The position numbers and the translations under genes are program-made. Shown piece by piece: positions 28,349 to 38,741 of a stretch of 64,000 nucleotides of DNA; positions within the stretch are counted from its first letter, which is position 1; each line of letters opens with the position of its first letter. The notes below the pieces were generated by a model that worked only from the letters and a program-made list of their open reading frames with translations, had not been told where the DNA came from and ran no database searches. Location of the stretch: contig NZ_AMBZ01000006.1 of assembly GCF_000293805.1 (NCBI RefSeq), positions 248,001 through 312,000 on the forward strand, given 5' to 3'. Source of the stretch: Paenibacillus alvei DSM 29 (GTDB taxonomy: Bacteria > Bacillota > Bacilli > Paenibacillales > Paenibacillaceae).

Positions 28349-28397
28349 GACCTATTGGTCGAATTCAATACTACTTCACCCTGATCCACCTTGTCAA
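28349..28397 (-). promoter_or_regulatory. promoter with TetR-type operator for the MFS exporter gene
   Basis: On the minus strand TTGACA (28392-28397), an 18-base spacer and TAGTAT (28368-28373) form a sigma-A promoter. Immediately downstream lies GACCTATTGGTC (28349-28360), a dyad with GACC/GGTC arms, placed where a repressor would block initiation. Confidence 0.6.
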
Positions 28398-28455
28398 ATC
28401 CTTTTTTTCATTGCCTTTGAAGCATAATTGCATCTGCTTGGAATTTCTGCATACT

Positions 28456-28502
28456 AAAAAAAGCAGCTATCATGACGAGAAATCTCGCCGATAACTGCTT
28501 TA
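28456..28502 (-). terminator. terminator of the ABC transporter operon
   Basis: Minus-strand stem AAGCAGTTAT / ATAGCTGCTT (arms 28461-28470 and 28491-28500) with inner GCGAGA/TCTCGTC pairing and a run of T (28456-28460). Confidence 0.85.
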
Positions 28503-28558
28503 ATTCATTATTATGGTCAACATAAAATATACAGCAAAAAATGATGTGCATTTCTTTC

Positions 28559-29270
28559 TTATGGTGAATCTAGTTTACGTTTATTAAGTACAAATAAGAA
28601 TAAAGCACCTATCATGATCCCGTAAAGTAGTGATGCTCCAATCGCCGATATTTTTACAAAAAATTCCGTATCGTCATAATCAGATAGAACATTTAGCGTT
28701 TTGTTTACGGGCGGGAATAGTAAAATTGCATATTTCAGCCTCTCTGGTAATAGATTTTCGAGCGGTGTTGCACTAAACGTAATAACGACTAAAAGACTTA
28801 GCATTAGGAAAGACGTTACACGCGAACGAATGAATTTCGAACTAAACCAGCAGGTTAACGAAACTGCTAGCCAGGATATAGATAAATGATAGAGTAAAGA
28901 CATGAATAATTCTTCAAAGCTAGGATTCCTATCAAATTTGTGAAAGATCGCCGGAAACAGTACTGCGTATAGGGCAAGTGGAATAGTAAAGATCCAGCTA
29001 TATAATAATTTTGATAAATAAAGACGATATAAGCTGCCGGAGTGTATCATCGTCACTGCTTCTTGGCTAGGTGTCTCGAGATCAATGATTGTATAGCATA
29101 ATACGCATGCAACAACAAATAGAAATGATGTAGAAAACGCATAGCTTTCCATTACTGGATTAGGTACTACACTATAAACAAAAAGATTCCAAGGATAAAA
29201 CAAAAGTAGGCGGTCCATATCGATAGGAGCGCATAAAACAGGTATGTAAAAACGAAAACATAGAAATCAT
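28559..29270 (-). pseudogene. ABC-2 type transporter permease, broken by frameshifts near the 5' end
   Basis: Integral membrane permease that would pair with the upstream ATPase. The natural start is the ATG at 29270, overlapping the ATPase stop as ATGA, and encodes MISMFSFLHTCFMRSYRYGP. The remaining about 210 residues with six helices lie in another frame (from VYSVVPNPV). Adding one T to each of two short runs (plus strand 29180-29184 and 29202-29205) joins them as PPTFCFILGIFFVYSVVPNP, giving about 237 residues. Taken as read, the gene lacks the proper start. Substrate unknown. Confidence 0.75.
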
Positions 29271-30124
29271 GAGTGGGCCATCTCCTTTCGTTGTAAGGTG
29301 ATGATCTCTACGCCTCTATGTACGAATTCTATCATAAAACCATGATAATCCTTTTGCATAATGATAAATGTAATCCGCCCATTTTCATCTTTCCAAGTAA
29401 CCTGTGGAAAAAGACTCGTTAGGTGGCCAAGTGCTCCCTTAGTTAAAACACATTCAAGCTCGAAAAATGTAGTGCACGGACGTTGAGAAGCTTCGATACG
29501 TTCCTCCCTTAACCTGCCTTGTTGAATCCAATAGATACGACTTTCTAATTGAGTTGCAAGTAAAGGATCATGAACAGCAGCTAAAATAGATGTTCCGTTT
29601 GCTTTTATTGTTGTCAGGGAAGCAAGCAAATGCTCGATCGATTCTTTGTCCAGACCAGAGAAAGGTTCATCCAACACAAGCAGATCCGGACTATTGATCG
29701 TAGCCTGCATTAAGTTAACTTTTTGCAGCATCCCTTTCGAGAAATGAGTCATCTTTACGCTTTGGCTTTGTTCGAGATTAAAAAACGTGTGCAGCTCCTT
29801 AATGCGCTCTTGAAGATCATTTCTTGGTACATTTGATATTTTGCCCATGTGGGTCAGGTATTCCGTTGATGTCATCCTTAATTTTGACAACCGATCGGGC
29901 GTATACCCGATCACTACTTTTGAATGCTTCAGTACTCGTTGGCCCGACGTGAATGGAATTAATCCGGTCACAATTCGAAGCAGCGTGCTTTTGCCTGATC
30001 CATTGCTTCCTCTTAATATGATACATTCTCCTTGCTTAATATTTAGCGAAATATCCGACAAAACAACTCGATCACCATATTTCTTCGTAACTTCCTTTAA
30101 TGTCAATAGTGCATCCGATGCCAT
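29267..30124 (-). CDS. ABC transporter ATP-binding protein
   Basis: 285-residue ABC ATPase. Walker A GSNGSGKSTLLRI (about 39-47), a signature-like THFSKGMLQKVNLMQA in which SKGM stands for the usual LSGGQ, Walker B LLVLDEPFSGLD, and the H-loop AAVHDP. The C-terminal about 80 residues after the nucleotide-binding domain hold a small extra domain. GGTGGGG lies before the ATG. It overlaps the permease start by four bases, so the two were a translationally coupled operon. Confidence 0.88.
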   Translation of the reverse strand: MASDALLTLKEVTKKYGDRVVLSDISLNIKQGECIILRGSNGSGKSTLLRIVTGLIPFTSGQRVLKHSKVVIGYTPDRLSKLRMTSTEYLTHMGKISNVPRNDLQERIKELHTFFNLEQSQSVKMTHFSKGMLQKVNLMQATINSPDLLVLDEPFSGLDKESIEHLLASLTTIKANGTSILAAVHDPLLATQLESRIYWIQQGRLREERIEASQRPCTTFFELECVLTKGALGHLTSLFPQVTWKDENGRITFIIMQKDYHGFMIEFVHRGVEIITLQRKEMAHS

Positions 30125-30672
30125 TTCCCCACCACCTTAAAAATACATATATTTATCATGTTAACATAGTTACCCCTCTCAAGGGATATAATGCCTTCCA
30201 ATGCGATGAGCATCCAACTTAAGCAGGAGGGAGCCATGAACAATATTGATGTACCGTTCGGTAAGATCCGCTCTAGTTGCCTGTACCTTGTCACTCCGCA
30301 CCTTGATTAATGTTGACGGAATAAAGGCCCAAGCCCATAACGGTTGTAAATTCCATCGAGCAATATTCGTTGTTCTTATCAATCAGCCTACAGCAAGCGG
30401 GCAGTATCTTTCAAAGACGGTTAGACGCAAAGAACCCGAGAGAGGGCACTTGTATTAACGTGTCCCTCTCTCGGGTCATATGATTCTCAAAAGCTCAACT
30501 TTCGTAGCAAGAAATGTCGCTAAGAGCATCTGATTTAGTTCCGCATTCGGAGTAAAAAACTATTGTTCTCCAGCAACTTCGTGCGCAATACGGAATCGGC
30601 ATCATTCTCATCAACAAAGATTGGCCATTGGCAGTCCACTTGTCACCAGACACCTATCTAAGCGCCTTCTAT
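30125..30672. other. 548-bp region without a recognisable gene
   Basis: Contains a long stem-loop (30434-30476) and short frames on both strands. A 67-codon minus-strand frame (30179-30382) encodes RWNLQPLWAWAFIPSTLIK and may be a gene fragment, but it lacks a ribosome binding site. The segment 30560-30660 also looks like eroded coding sequence (LRAQYGIGIILINKDW on the plus strand). No family could be assigned. Confidence 0.4.
30434..30476. terminator. strong stem-loop, probable terminator
   Basis: Sixteen-base arms ACCCGAGAGAGGG-CAC and GTG-TCCCTCTCTCGGGT with a ten-base loop. On the minus strand TTCTTT follows. It would end leftward transcripts from the SMR gene region. Confidence 0.6.
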
Positions 30673-31134
30673 CTAGCCTTGAACACGATGCTGCTCACCT
30701 TGTTCGGGGCCGCTTATCTCGTCCTCCATGGCAATAGGCGCTCCCTCTGTCCGGTTCAGTTTTGCATCCGCTTCGAGTGCTGGCCTCACTGCATCAGATT
30801 GACTGCTTTCATGACCTCCACCCTGCAAATTCAACCCAATTACGCCGAGAATAATGAGCAGGATAGAGATAACCTTAATCCAAGACATTGACTCAGAGAA
30901 GAAATAATATCCGATAACTGCGATCGCAGCAGTTCCCATACCAGACCATATAGCATATGCAACACTAACATTAATCTGCTTTAGTGAAAAATTCAAGCTC
31001 GTAAATGCGAGCAGATAGCAGACAATCATCAGAACGGACGGTATTGGCCTTGTAAAGCCATTCGACATCTTCATTGAAATCGTTCCGATAATCTCCAGTG
31101 TAATCGCACCAATTAAGTAAAGCCAACTCATCAT
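30673..31134 (-). CDS. small multidrug resistance (SMR) family transporter
   Basis: Four-helix proton-coupled efflux protein (EmrE/QacC/YkkC type). The catalytic Glu14 lies in IGAITLEIIGT, and AYAIWSGMGTAAIAVIGYYFF marks helix 3. At 153 residues it is longer than the usual 105-120 because of a polar C-terminal tail of about 45 residues after helix 4 (rich in Glu, Gly and Ala), which is unusual. SMR proteins work as dimers; no partner SMR gene is adjacent. CAAGG is the only ribosome binding site seen. Confidence 0.88.
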   Translation of the reverse strand: MMSWLYLIGAITLEIIGTISMKMSNGFTRPIPSVLMIVCYLLAFTSLNFSLKQINVSVAYAIWSGMGTAAIAVIGYYFFSESMSWIKVISILLIILGVIGLNLQGGGHESSQSDAVRPALEADAKLNRTEGAPIAMEDEISGPEQGEQHRVQG

Positions 31135-31355
31135 CCTTGAATCACAACTCTTCCCCCATGTCTATCGGCATTCATCATTATGTCTATGGATAATAGGACA
31201 ATAGAGCTATTATGTTCCATGCTCCACGACTTGTCAAATGACTAGAATGCATATAAATTAGGCGTTTCCTTCCCCTTATTCGTCTAGTCAGCGTGCTCCT
31301 AACCTACATACACATATAACGTAAGATAAATGCATGATGAAAGGAGCCAATGAAC

Positions 31356-31481
31356 ATGTCTGAAGTATGTGGTCCAGTTGGAGGCTTTTGTGGAGGTTTC
31401 ACTAGCATTGGCGTAATTCTTGTTCTCTTCATTTTGCTCGTCATCATTAGCCGTTCTTGGGGTTGCGGTTTCGGTTTCTAA
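31356..31481 (+). CDS. YjcZ family sporulation-type peptide
   Basis: 41-residue protein: MSEVCGPVGGFCGGFTSIG, then a single hydrophobic helix (VILVLFILLVIIS) and the Gly/aromatic tail RSWGCGFGF. This composition is typical of the YjcZ/SscA-like small proteins of spore formers, some of which are spore-assembly factors. GAAAGGAG lies upstream with good spacing. A GC-rich hairpin follows immediately. Confidence 0.82.
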   Translation: MSEVCGPVGGFCGGFTSIGVILVLFILLVIISRSWGCGFGF

Positions 31482-31488
31482 CCACACC

Positions 31489-31519
31489 AACAACCCCGGC
31501 TGTTGCTGCCGGGGTTGTT
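31489..31519 (+). terminator. hairpin after the YjcZ-type gene
   Basis: Twelve-bp perfect stem AACAACCCCGGC / GCCGGGGTTGTT (31489-31500 and 31508-31519); only a weak T-rich tail follows. Confidence 0.7.
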
Positions 31520-31544
31520 CCTCTACCGTCTGCTTTTTGATTAA

Positions 31545-32792
<1,248 letters not shown>

Positions 32793-32803
32793 TCATTCCC
32801 CTC

Positions 32804-33982
32804 TTACAACACATTCGCAATTTGAGACATCGTCTGCGACAACGAAGTGAGCTTCTGGCTCATATCGCGAATTTGTTTCTCCTCAAGCTTATCATAGGCG
32901 ATAAAAGAATCGCCTTGGCGATATTGGTTCAATGCTATTTCGAACTCTTCGAATTGCTTATCTAGTTTTTCCGTTACATCTGAATGTGAGCTTACGAGCG
33001 CGCTCTTCACTGTCAAATAGACTGCCTTGGAGCCCTCTACATTGGCTGCTAAGTCAACCAAATCCATACGAGAATAGCGCTCTTCCTCACCAGTAATTTT
33101 CGAGATGCCGGCCTCATTCAACAATTCCATAGAGCCAGCAACCATTTGTTCCGGTGTAAGCTGCACATTTTGGATCATGCCATCAAGCTGGGCTACATCC
33201 TTCATAAGCTGCTTCGCCACATTGGTTTGACCTTCCAACTTCTTTTCGATCCAGAGAGCCTTCTCAATTCGGTGGAAGCCTCCCCATTTCGCAATATCCT
33301 CTACATCGTTCTCACGTGCATCAATGCTTGGATCAAGGTCACCGAAGCTTTCCGCAATCGGCTCGATTCGTTCATAGAAGACACGTGCCTTCGGATACAA
33401 TTCCTTTGCAGCATTCATATCTCCTTTAATAACTGCATCCGTGAATGCCTTAGTCGCCGAGACAAGCTCTTTGCTTTGCTCCCGTACATATGCTTTATAT
33501 TCGCCTGCAGCCTTTTGGAGCTGCTCACTTGCTTTGTTATTGCCCTTCTTCGCAGAAGCCAACTCAGACAGCGCCGTCTTCAGCAATGGTATCTCTTTCT
33601 TCATCGTTTCTGTATTCGGTTCATCCTTAACTGCTTCAATATAGATAGGTTGAAGATGCTTCTCAATTTCCGTATACTCGAACGGGAATTCCGTGCGAAC
33701 CCCATTTTCGAACGAAAGCCAAAAGCTGTTCATTTCTTTGCCCTGCTTTTTGACATCGTCCATTTTATTGGCGTTAACAGCCTGTTCCAGTTTGTCGATG
33801 AATCCATTGAGCTTATCAACCGAGTCCTTCATTTCACTGGTAATGCCAGAATCCTGTGCACTTTCTTGAACGGCCTGCTTCCCAGTATTCGCTCCATCAG
33901 TACCCGTGCTTGAACTGCTGGAGCAGCCTGCAGCCATCCAGAATGTACATGCAATTGTTGTTAATAATAGAATTCGCTTCAT
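32804..33982 (-). CDS. efeO: iron uptake system lipoprotein EfeO (EfeM/EfeO family)
   Basis: 392-residue extracellular lipoprotein (lipobox MAAGC, Cys20). An N-terminal cupredoxin-less helical region is followed by the C-terminal M75 peptidase-like (imelysin) domain, with FHRIEKALWIEKK carrying the HxxE motif assigned to metal binding in this family. It delivers iron to EfeU (B. subtilis YwbM). Its ATG overlaps the efeU stop by four bases, so translation is coupled. Confidence 0.93.
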   Translation of the reverse strand: MKRILLLTTIACTFWMAAGCSSSSSTGTDGANTGKQAVQESAQDSGITSEMKDSVDKLNGFIDKLEQAVNANKMDDVKKQGKEMNSFWLSFENGVRTEFPFEYTEIEKHLQPIYIEAVKDEPNTETMKKEIPLLKTALSELASAKKGNNKASEQLQKAAGEYKAYVREQSKELVSATKAFTDAVIKGDMNAAKELYPKARVFYERIEPIAESFGDLDPSIDARENDVEDIAKWGGFHRIEKALWIEKKLEGQTNVAKQLMKDVAQLDGMIQNVQLTPEQMVAGSMELLNEAGISKITGEEERYSRMDLVDLAANVEGSKAVYLTVKSALVSSHSDVTEKLDKQFEEFEIALNQYRQGDSFIAYDKLEEKQIRDMSQKLTSLSQTMSQIANVL

Positions 33983-35445
33983 AGACTTCGTTCCTCTCTA
34001 CTCGATAATGAATGATTGCGCTTAGGTATGAACAGCATGCCAAGAATGAACAAGATAATGACAAGCTGTGGAATTGTACTGTACAGCGACGGGAATACGC
34101 CCAAAGCCGAAATCGTCGGCATATGGTCTGAAATGCTGGAAGGAATCAGGCCTGCCAGCTGTAAGCTATGTACGCCGCTTCCCATAAATTTAAGGCACAT
34201 ATATAGAACAATAACTGTGGAAATTAAGAAGAATGGCTTCAACGGTATTCGAACACCCAGCTTCAGGATCAGCACACCGACAATCAAGAGAATCACGAAG
34301 CCTGTTAACAGCCCGCTAACCAGTTCAAATGTACTCAACTTTCCAGTCAATCCGATCAAGAAAATGACCGTTTCCAATCCCTCACGCAGAACGGCAAAAA
34401 AAGCAATGAGCGCAAAGGAGACTATTTTGCCGCTTACCGCTTCCCTCTTCTTTTCCTGAAGCATGCTGTTCCACTTCTCTATATTGGATTTGCTATGCAG
34501 CCAGTACCCGACATAGAGCAGCATCAGTGAAGAAAATACCCCAGACACACCTGCCAGCACAAAATTGTTCTGTCCAAACATCGACGCAGATAGCACGTAA
34601 GATACGATCAGCCCAATAATAAGACTGGCAGCTAAGCCAAGCACGGTTCCCCCCCATACCCATCGGGAGGATTTCTGTTCATTCGTTTTCTTCGCAATCG
34701 TCAGCAAGGAGCCAATGACCAGAAGAGCCTCCAAGCCTTCACGAATGGGGATCAAGGCCGCATCCCACATATTGTAAGCATTATTCTCCAATGGAGTTAG
34801 GCTGTCGATCATTTGCTGCAGTGTGCGGATTGCCTTCTCTGGCTTTGAGTCCACATAGGACAGCAGCAGACCTAAGTTTTGCTCGGACTCGTTATACACC
34901 TGCTGCGATTGGGTCACTACATCCGCCTCTACCGTAAGCCAAGATTGAACCAGCATTTCAATGCTCGATTTTGCTTCCGCAATTTTTCCATCTTGAATCT
35001 GCTGCTTCGTCGTTTCGAGTGATGTTACATACTCACTTAGCGTCATGGCGCCTTTGCTTTTATTTGCTCTTGCTACGAGAATGCTCTTCTCATAGGTCTC
35101 TACAGTCGACAAGAGCTGTTCAAGTCCCTCTTTCATCTCGTTGCTATCATGATTCAGCAAGCGATTCGCAACAAGCGCCATACTCGATTCAATTTTGCTG
35201 GCTGCCTTCCAATTCTCTTTCTTTACAGCTCGTTTACTGTCATTCCATACTTCCTTAAATTTTTGGAAAGCTAGATTCCCCTCTGTAATGTGAGAACTGC
35301 TTGCCGCGTCAACCGCTGTCTTGGCAGCTGATACAAGTTGCTTTGCGAGTTCATAGCTGTCAGATTGTTGTGCTAACACCACATTCGTGCAGCTTGACCA
35401 TAACACGGCACAGATAATGACCGTCGCGACAACTAACTTCTTCAT
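33979..35445 (-). CDS. efeU: FTR1 family iron permease EfeU
   Basis: 488-residue iron permease (B. subtilis YwbL). Signal peptide, an extracellular helical N-terminal domain (about 30-225), then the FTR1 membrane domain with both iron-binding REGLE motifs (235-239 and 354-358). The soluble N-terminal extension is typical of Gram-positive EfeU. First gene of efeUOB, preceded by a sigma-A promoter with a perfect Fur box. Confidence 0.94.
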   Translation of the reverse strand: MKKLVVATVIICAVLWSSCTNVVLAQQSDSYELAKQLVSAAKTAVDAASSSHITEGNLAFQKFKEVWNDSKRAVKKENWKAASKIESSMALVANRLLNHDSNEMKEGLEQLLSTVETYEKSILVARANKSKGAMTLSEYVTSLETTKQQIQDGKIAEAKSSIEMLVQSWLTVEADVVTQSQQVYNESEQNLGLLLSYVDSKPEKAIRTLQQMIDSLTPLENNAYNMWDAALIPIREGLEALLVIGSLLTIAKKTNEQKSSRWVWGGTVLGLAASLIIGLIVSYVLSASMFGQNNFVLAGVSGVFSSLMLLYVGYWLHSKSNIEKWNSMLQEKKREAVSGKIVSFALIAFFAVLREGLETVIFLIGLTGKLSTFELVSGLLTGFVILLIVGVLILKLGVRIPLKPFFLISTVIVLYMCLKFMGSGVHSLQLAGLIPSSISDHMPTISALGVFPSLYSTIPQLVIILFILGMLFIPKRNHSLSSREERSL

Positions 35446-35477
35446 GCTTCACCTTCTTATTGCCCGAGTCTTATAAT

Positions 35478-35492
35478 TGATAATGATTATCA
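35478..35492 (-). promoter_or_regulatory. Fur box controlling efeUOB
   Basis: TGATAATGATTATCA is a perfect 7-1-7 Fur inverted repeat. It lies directly downstream of the expected transcription start of the promoter at 35501-35529, so iron-loaded Fur should block the operon. Confidence 0.9.
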
Positions 35493-35500
35493 GTATTGTT

Positions 35501-35529
35501 AGATTAGTACGCTCAACAGGGATTGTCAA
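35501..35529 (-). promoter_or_regulatory. sigma-A promoter of efeUOB
   Basis: Minus-strand TTGACA (35524-35529), a 17-base spacer and TAATCT (35501-35506). Confidence 0.75.
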
Positions 35530-35699
35530 TCTTTTTTTAGAGGAATAAGCAGCCAACTGGTTGATCCTGATTGTCATGCGGCATGTAGAGAGAAGCAGTG
35601 GTCAATACTGAAAGAATACGATTCGCCTCAAGCTTGACCGCTCGACGCGCTTGGACGATTTCCATATGATAGGGCACATACACATTTTAATGACGGGAA

Positions 35700-36436
35700 A
35701 TGGTGATTAAGTTGATTAGAAGAGGGAGGTTCGCTCAACTCCATCGGGATCAATGCACCTTGGCAATGCAATGACAGCATTATTGGCATGGCTGCAAATG
35801 CGAAGTGTAAATGGAGAGCTAGTACTGCGTAACAATGGCGGCCCATATGAACCATACACACAGAGCTTGCGCCAATCTTACTATGAAGAGGCCTTGCAAA
35901 AGCTGCATGAGAATGATTGGCTCTATCCCTGTTATTGTAGTCGGGCTGAACTGCAGTCTATCGCGCACGCCCCTCATGGTCTGGCTGCTGAAGGCTCCGC
36001 TTATCCAGGTACATGCAGAGGCGTATCAATAGAAGCGCAAGCGATTCGCGCTGCACATAAGCAGCCTTCGCACCGCTTTAAAGTCGCGAATAAAGTTATG
36101 TCCTTTCATGATGGTGTACTCGGAGAAATGACATCAAGTTATAACAATCGCTTATCCAAAAGGAATTGTTCACTTTCCATCGCTGCTGCTCGACAGGCAA
36201 GCACGCGCCCAGAGCATCTTCTTGGATGGCTTGCTTACTGGAGCGGCATCATTGATCGCCCAGAGTCCGTGCAGCCTAACGAACTCGTGGAACATTTCAG
36301 CATATCACGGATTGGACGTCATTCTGTTGTTGTCGAACAAGAGGCTATAAAGCAATTAGTCGGGAAGCTCACTTCATTACAAGGCGCATCCAGCATTTCA
36401 ACAATTTTTCCATATAGACGGGCTCCCTTCGACTGA
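35700..36436 (+). pseudogene. gluQ: decayed glutamyl-Q tRNA(Asp) synthetase gene
   Basis: Remnant of a GluQ-RS, the GluRS paralogue that loads glutamate onto queuosine of tRNA(Asp). The family start GRFAxTPSGSMHLGNAMTA is present but needs one extra C at about 35738 to stay in frame (GCTCAACT for GCTCCAACT). After GELVLR the conserved ED-I-D segment is replaced by NNGGPYEP. About 60 residues of the central catalytic fold, from GEM to RLSKR, are missing. Both zinc-type Cys in YPCYCSR remain. Several independent lesions show real decay. The start (ATG 35700) is tentative. Confidence 0.75.
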
Positions 36437-36497
36437 TTGCTCCCCAAATCATTGCTACGACCCTATGATAAGCCGATTTCAAATTACGTAACTTCGC

Positions 36498-37388
36498 TCA
36501 ATCACAAGTAAGCTTCGCTTGTTCTTTGGGCTTTATCATGGCGCAAGCCATTCCCGCGAAGATGAGCAAAATCCCTCCGATCTGCAGCGTCGTTGGCCGA
36601 AAACCTGTAATGAGCGTGTCCAACAATATAGCGACGGCAGGATCAAGAAAGACCAGTACCGATATCATACGTGTCGGCAGTTCCCGCAAACTGTCAAAGA
36701 ATAATAAATAAACAAATCCCGTATGTATGAAGCCTGTTGCTACAATCGCAAACCAATTGCCAGCTGTTAATGTAGAGTAAGAAGACATATCAACGAATGG
36801 CAGCAGCAGCACGATTCCTAGGCTCGTTTGTATAATCGTAATCGCATACCCGCTTAATTCGACAACTCCCTTGCCCAGCAAGGTTGTCATTGCATAAAAG
36901 ACGGCTGCCATCAAAGCCCATACTACTCCGGATGATAATAATTCGCCAGCACTTGCCCCTCCCTCGATACCGATAACAAAAACAGTACCTACGAAACAAA
37001 TACCAACAGACAATACAGACCATACCGTTAGCTTTTCTTTGAATAATATACTGCCCATCAGCACCACAATGACCGGGGCAAGATGATAAATCGAGATGGC
37101 TATCGTAATGGACATCCATTCAAAAGATTTGAACAAGAACACCCAGTTTCCAACGAGAAACACGCCACACGCTAACGTTTGCAGCAATTCTCGCTTGCTC
37201 CACTTTTCCCTCCGATATTGTCCAGTTGCGATCCAGCAGAGACCCAAAAATAAAGATGCACAGATGCACCGGACGAAGACAAGCTCCATCGAAGGCAGAC
37301 CGGTATGCTCTGAGAAAAATCCGATAGAGCCAAAAATACACATCGATACGATCATTTTGATCATAGGCAGATAACTCTTGCTCTTCAT
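36498..37388 (-). CDS. EamA/DMT family permease
   Basis: 296-residue transporter with ten helices and two EamA domains (about 8-140 and 150-288). The frame reaches back to 37475, but AAGGAGG lies 11 bases before the ATG at 37388. SIGFFSEHTGLPSMELVFVR at the N-terminus and ISIYHLAPVIVVLMGSILF in helix 4 are typical. Substrate unknown. The upstream DAACS gene ends with its own terminator, so it is transcribed separately. Confidence 0.87.
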   Translation of the reverse strand: MKSKSYLPMIKMIVSMCIFGSIGFFSEHTGLPSMELVFVRCICASLFLGLCWIATGQYRREKWSKRELLQTLACGVFLVGNWVFLFKSFEWMSITIAISIYHLAPVIVVLMGSILFKEKLTVWSVLSVGICFVGTVFVIGIEGGASAGELLSSGVVWALMAAVFYAMTTLLGKGVVELSGYAITIIQTSLGIVLLLPFVDMSSYSTLTAGNWFAIVATGFIHTGFVYLLFFDSLRELPTRMISVLVFLDPAVAILLDTLITGFRPTTLQIGGILLIFAGMACAMIKPKEQAKLTCD

Positions 37389-37492
37389 AGTAGTGAAATC
37401 CTCCTTCTCTGTATTTCTCATGGTAGATTTGTTTTCAATAGGATGCGACATTACTGCCTTACTATATATTACCACATGATGGAAACAGAAAG

Positions 37493-37522
37493 AGAAGGGA
37501 CAAGCTGTTGCCTGTCCCTTCT
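37493..37522 (-). terminator. terminator of the DAACS gene
   Basis: Ten-bp perfect stem AGAAGGGACA / TGTCCCTTCT (37493-37502 and 37513-37522), with CTCTTTCTG following on the minus strand. Confidence 0.75.
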
Positions 37523-37544
37523 CACTATTCGTGTTCTTATACCG

Positions 37545-38741
37545 TTACTCCATTGTCTGTTCTTTGGTATTTTCATTCAATCTTAATCTCTGCTTGAAGG
37601 AGTGAATGATCTGTGCAATCGCTCCGTCTCCTGTCACATTAGCAGCTGTTCCGAAGCTGTCTTGTGCAATATAGAGCGCGATAGCCAGACTGATCATTGC
37701 TTCGTTGAAGCCAAGCATCGATTGAAACAATCCGACAGCCGCCATCACGCCCCCACCTGGCACACTTGGTGCCGCAATCATGGATATGCCTAACATGAAA
37801 ATGAATGGCAGCATCGTGCTTACTGACAATGATGCCCCGTTAATATACATGATCGCACTGGCTACTGAAGTAATTGTTACGGTAGAGCCGGTAATATGAA
37901 TTGTAGCGCACAGCGGCACTACAAAGTTCGATACCTCTTCATCAGTGCCTAGCTTTTTCACTTGAGACATTGTCACAGGAATCGTCGCTGCTGATGATTG
38001 CGTACCTAGTGCGGTAAAATACGCTGGAAGCATCGTACGCAGCATCGAGATTGGGTTGCGCTTGTTTAAAATTCCCGCAATTGTGTACTGTCCGATTATG
38101 ACAACAAAATGAAGAATTAAGATCATAATAAATACTTTCAAGAATACTTGCAAGATGAAGGCAACCTCTCCAGCCTGCGTCATGTTCATAAAAATACCCG
38201 CAATATGAAACGGAAGCATCGGAATCAAAATCGTATGAATTACCTTGCCTATAATCTCTTTAAACTCCAGCGAAGCCGTAAGCAGCACATTGGTTTTTAA
38301 AATTGTAATACCGACGCCAATGACGAACGATAACAGCAGCGCAGTCATAATATCGAATGCAGGCGGCATATCCAGTTTGAAAAAGCTCTTTAGCAGCATC
38401 TCTTCTGGATTGTTGGCTCTAAGTCCGGATGCTCCTGAGAGCAGCCACGGAAATGATGTTTTCGATACTACGTAAGCGAGTATGCCTGACAAAACCGTCG
38501 ATACATAAACGATTAACGCCGTAATACCGAGCAGCTTGCCCGCCCCGCGTCCCAACTCACCTATGCCAGGGATAATAAAGCCAAGAATGATTAACGGTAT
38601 GAGAAAGCTCAGAAATTGCCCGAATATATGATTAAACGTAGCAAATATGCGTATAAACCAATCTGGCATAATAAACCCCGCGCCAATTCCGAGCAGGATC
38701 GCAATAACAATGCGCGGAAATAATCCTAATTTTTTCATCAT
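37545..38741 (-). CDS. dicarboxylate/amino acid:cation symporter (DAACS family)
   Basis: 398-residue Na+- or H+-coupled symporter of the glutamate/aspartate/serine carrier family. The serine-rich re-entrant loop reads GTQSSAATIPVTM; the conserved helix-7-like stretch has NxTG-type residues (PLCATIHITGSTVTITS); the substrate site motif is NVTGDGA near the C-terminus. Eight membrane helices and two hairpins can be traced. Substrate within the family (dicarboxylate, Glu, Ser/Thr) is open. AAGGAG precedes ATGATG; either ATG may start. Confidence 0.9.
   Translation of the reverse strand: MMKKLGLFPRIVIAILLGIGAGFIMPDWFIRIFATFNHIFGQFLSFLIPLIILGFIIPGIGELGRGAGKLLGITALIVYVSTVLSGILAYVVSKTSFPWLLSGASGLRANNPEEMLLKSFFKLDMPPAFDIMTALLLSFVIGVGITILKTNVLLTASLEFKEIIGKVIHTILIPMLPFHIAGIFMNMTQAGEVAFILQVFLKVFIMILILHFVVIIGQYTIAGILNKRNPISMLRTMLPAYFTALGTQSSAATIPVTMSQVKKLGTDEEVSNFVVPLCATIHITGSTVTITSVASAIMYINGASLSVSTMLPFIFMLGISMIAAPSVPGGGVMAAVGLFQSMLGFNEAMISLAIALYIAQDSFGTAANVTGDGAIAQIIHSFKQRLRLNENTKEQTME

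Noticed and set aside
30179-30382. 67-residue minus-strand frame with protein-like composition
   Set aside because: No ribosome binding site, no family recognised and surrounded by noncoding sequence; mentioned only as a possible relic.
31135-31355. guanidine (ykkC) riboswitch near the SMR gene
   Set aside because: SMR genes are often preceded by this element, but its conserved ACGA/GGG blocks were not found in the leader.
33146-33913. 255-residue plus-strand frame
   Set aside because: It is antisense to efeO, whose protein is clearly recognisable; there is no ribosome binding site or family resemblance.
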